From Marinimicrobium koreense (GTDB lineage Bacteria; Pseudomonadota; Gammaproteobacteria; Pseudomonadales; Cellvibrionaceae), in assembly GCF_003762925.1 (NCBI RefSeq), contig NZ_RJUK01000004.1, positions 62,001 to 126,000 on the forward strand: a DNA stretch of 64,000 nucleotides, written 5' to 3'. This document shows positions 62,709 to 64,000 of the stretch, in pieces (the stretch's first letter is position 1; each line of letters begins with the position of its first letter). Below the pieces are notes generated by a model. It was not told where the DNA came from and did no database searches. It worked only from the letters and a program-made list of their open reading frames with translations. The position numbers were made by a program, and so were the translations under genes.

Positions 62709-63703
62709 GACGCAGCTCTCATCGACAACTCGCCCCCGTGGCACAGAACGCGCTCGCCGTCCTGCTCGAGCAGCAATGCACCACTGACATCCACCCCTCG
62801 GGCAATCCCTTCCTGCGCTCGAGCGCCGGAGCTGACCACAACTCGGCGCCCCGCAAACGCATCGCGAGCGAGCCACGCCTCGCGCCAGGCGGCAAAGCCT
62901 TCGCGGTGGTAACCGGACAGCAGTGCCACCAGGGCATCAATCAGCCGGGCCGCCAGCACGTTGCGCCCAGGAACCGGACAGCGCTCAGACGCGCACACGG
63001 TTTCCAGGTCGGCCCAGGGCTGCTCGATGTCGCGGGCGGGCTGGTCGGGCATCGCCAGGTTCAGACCGACTCCGACCACCACCTGGCAGGCGCCGGCCGG
63101 ATCCCCCGTCATTTCCAGCAGCACACCCGCGAGCTTGCGTTGCTTCCACAGCAGGTCATTGGGCCACTTCAAGCCGACCGCCCCAACCCCTTCTGACTCG
63201 AGTACCTGGCACATTGCCACACCAACCGCGAGGCTGAGCCCCTCCAACTGAGCCGCACCGCCCTCAAACCCCCAACTGAGCGACAGATAGAGGTTGCGCG
63301 CGAACGGGCTGACCCAGGTACGCCCTCTACGCCCGCGGCCGGCCGTCTGTTGTTCCGCCAAGCAGACATAGCCGCCCTGACCAAGGGCGGCTCGCTGCAT
63401 GGCTTGCGAGTTGGTGGAGTCGGTGACCGACAGAACCTCCAGTTCGGTGAGTTGAGCGCGAGTCTGATCACCCAGCTGTTCCCAGAGACGATCCGGCTCC
63501 AGCAGCTCCAGACCTCCCAAGAGCCGGTAACCCCGGCCCCGCACCGATTCCAGTTCGATCCCCAACTCGCTCAGCTTCTGCAGCTGCTTCCACACCGCCG
63601 CGCGGCTGATACCGAGCCGTTGTCCCAACTCATCCCCGGAGTGGTAATGGCCACTGGAAAGCGTGTGCAGCAGTCGGGACAGGGTCGCTTCATCACGACT
63701 CAT
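62705..63703 (-). CDS. birA: bifunctional biotin-protein ligase/biotin operon repressor
   Basis: This is a 332-residue protein. The N-terminal winged helix (about 1-65: 'GDELGQRLGISRAAVWKQLQ') binds DNA. The catalytic domain has the biotinyl-AMP loop 'AGRGRRGRTWVSPF' near residue 122 and 'VGLKWPNDLLWKQRKLAGVL'. The C-terminal SH3-like domain is present. It activates biotin and attaches it to acetyl-CoA carboxylase. Overlaps of 4 bases with both neighbours indicate one operon. Confidence 0.96.
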   Translation of the reverse strand: MSRDEATLSRLLHTLSSGHYHSGDELGQRLGISRAAVWKQLQKLSELGIELESVRGRGYRLLGGLELLEPDRLWEQLGDQTRAQLTELEVLSVTDSTNSQAMQRAALGQGGYVCLAEQQTAGRGRRGRTWVSPFARNLYLSLSWGFEGGAAQLEGLSLAVGVAMCQVLESEGVGAVGLKWPNDLLWKQRKLAGVLLEMTGDPAGACQVVVGVGLNLAMPDQPARDIEQPWADLETVCASERCPVPGRNVLAARLIDALVALLSGYHREGFAAWREAWLARDAFAGRRVVVSSGARAQEGIARGVDVSGALLLEQDGERVLCHGGELSMRAAS

Positions 63704-64000
63704 TGCGCCACCTCTCGATAAACGCGACGGTAGCGCCCGGCCAGGCTGGTAAGCACTTCGTAACCCAGCGCACCAATGCGGCGGGATACATCGGCCACCC
63801 GCAACCGATGGTCAAGGACGGTGATCCAGGTGTTTTCGGGCGATTCGGGGGGCGCCGCTTCCGTAATGTCGAAAATGGTCGTGTCCATGGAGATTCGTCC
63901 GACCACCGGAACGCGCGTATTCCCCAGATAACCTACCCCGCCCTCTCGACCGATGGTGCGATTGAGTCCATCGGCATAGCCCCCGGCCACCACCGCCAGG
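63700..64000 (-). CDS. alr: alanine racemase, C-terminal part (partial)
   Basis: This is the last ~99 codons of a PLP-dependent alanine racemase, which supplies D-alanine for peptidoglycan. 'AGGYADGLNRTIG' holds the catalytic tyrosine, and 'VPVVGRISMDTTIFDIT' is the conserved substrate-binding loop. The frame runs out of the window at base 64000. Its stop overlaps the birA start by 4 bases. Confidence 0.9.
   Translation of the reverse strand, partial: LAVVAGGYADGLNRTIGREGGVGYLGNTRVPVVGRISMDTTIFDITEAAPPESPENTWITVLDHRLRVADVSRRIGALGYEVLTSLAGRYRRVYREVAQ

Overview
The window is bacterial chromosome from a gammaproteobacterium. Gene order matches the Pseudomonas-type arrangement: birA-coaX-SPOR protein-tRNA cluster-tufB-tRNA-Trp-secE-nusG-rplKAJL-rpoBC-rpsLG-fusA-tufA-S10/spc/alpha operons-rplQ, then uvrA-MFS-ssb. 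The large TonB-dependent receptors and the PnuT-type thiamine module suggest a marine or polysaccharide-degrading lineage such as the Cellvibrionales. That placement is inference from context, because no 16S gene is present.

Left part (1-9.6 kb, minus strand up to 6.8 kb). A thiamine-uptake module runs leftwards: TPP riboswitch, TonB-dependent receptor, thiamine-binding YkoF-type protein, then a PnuC-family transporter cut by the window edge. Two unusual hairpin elements sit inside it. An ECF-sigma module (DUF6249-like membrane protein, sigma factor, small membrane protein) and a methyl-accepting chemotaxis protein follow. On the plus strand are a Gfo/Idh/MocA oxidoreductase and a type II NADH dehydrogenase.

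Accessory middle (9.6-19.1 kb, minus strand). A compact arsenic operon is ordered arsR-acr3-gapdh-arsJ, with the promoter and operator overlapping upstream of arsR. Next to it lies a cell-envelope cluster: a beta-helix-like lipoprotein, a large TonB-dependent receptor, and a secreted protein with two TonB-C-like domains. The lipoprotein is preceded by four contiguous 11-bp PHO-box-like units, so the cluster is probably induced by phosphate starvation.

Core metabolism and repair (19.1-28.3 kb). ispB, fabA and fabB are on the plus strand. An RmlD-like protein, ssb and an MFS transporter are on the minus strand, and uvrA is on the plus strand.

Right part (28.3-64 kb, all minus strand). This is an almost uninterrupted translation and transcription supercluster of 30 ribosomal protein genes plus rpoA, rpoB, rpoC, secY, secE, nusG, fusA and two tuf copies, with five tRNA genes. 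Strong 17-bp-spaced promoters precede rpsM, rpsJ, rpsL and the tRNA-tufB unit. A strong intrinsic terminator/attenuator separates rplL from rpoB. Beyond the tRNAs are a SPOR-domain protein, coaX, birA and the 3' part of alr, the last three overlapping or closely spaced.

The most unusual signals are: the paired hairpin elements at 870-1198, which share a core but carry different, perfectly self-complementary stems; the tandem PHO boxes in front of a poorly characterised TonB/beta-helix cluster; the twin TonB-C secreted protein; and a probable leaderless, self-occluding arsR promoter.
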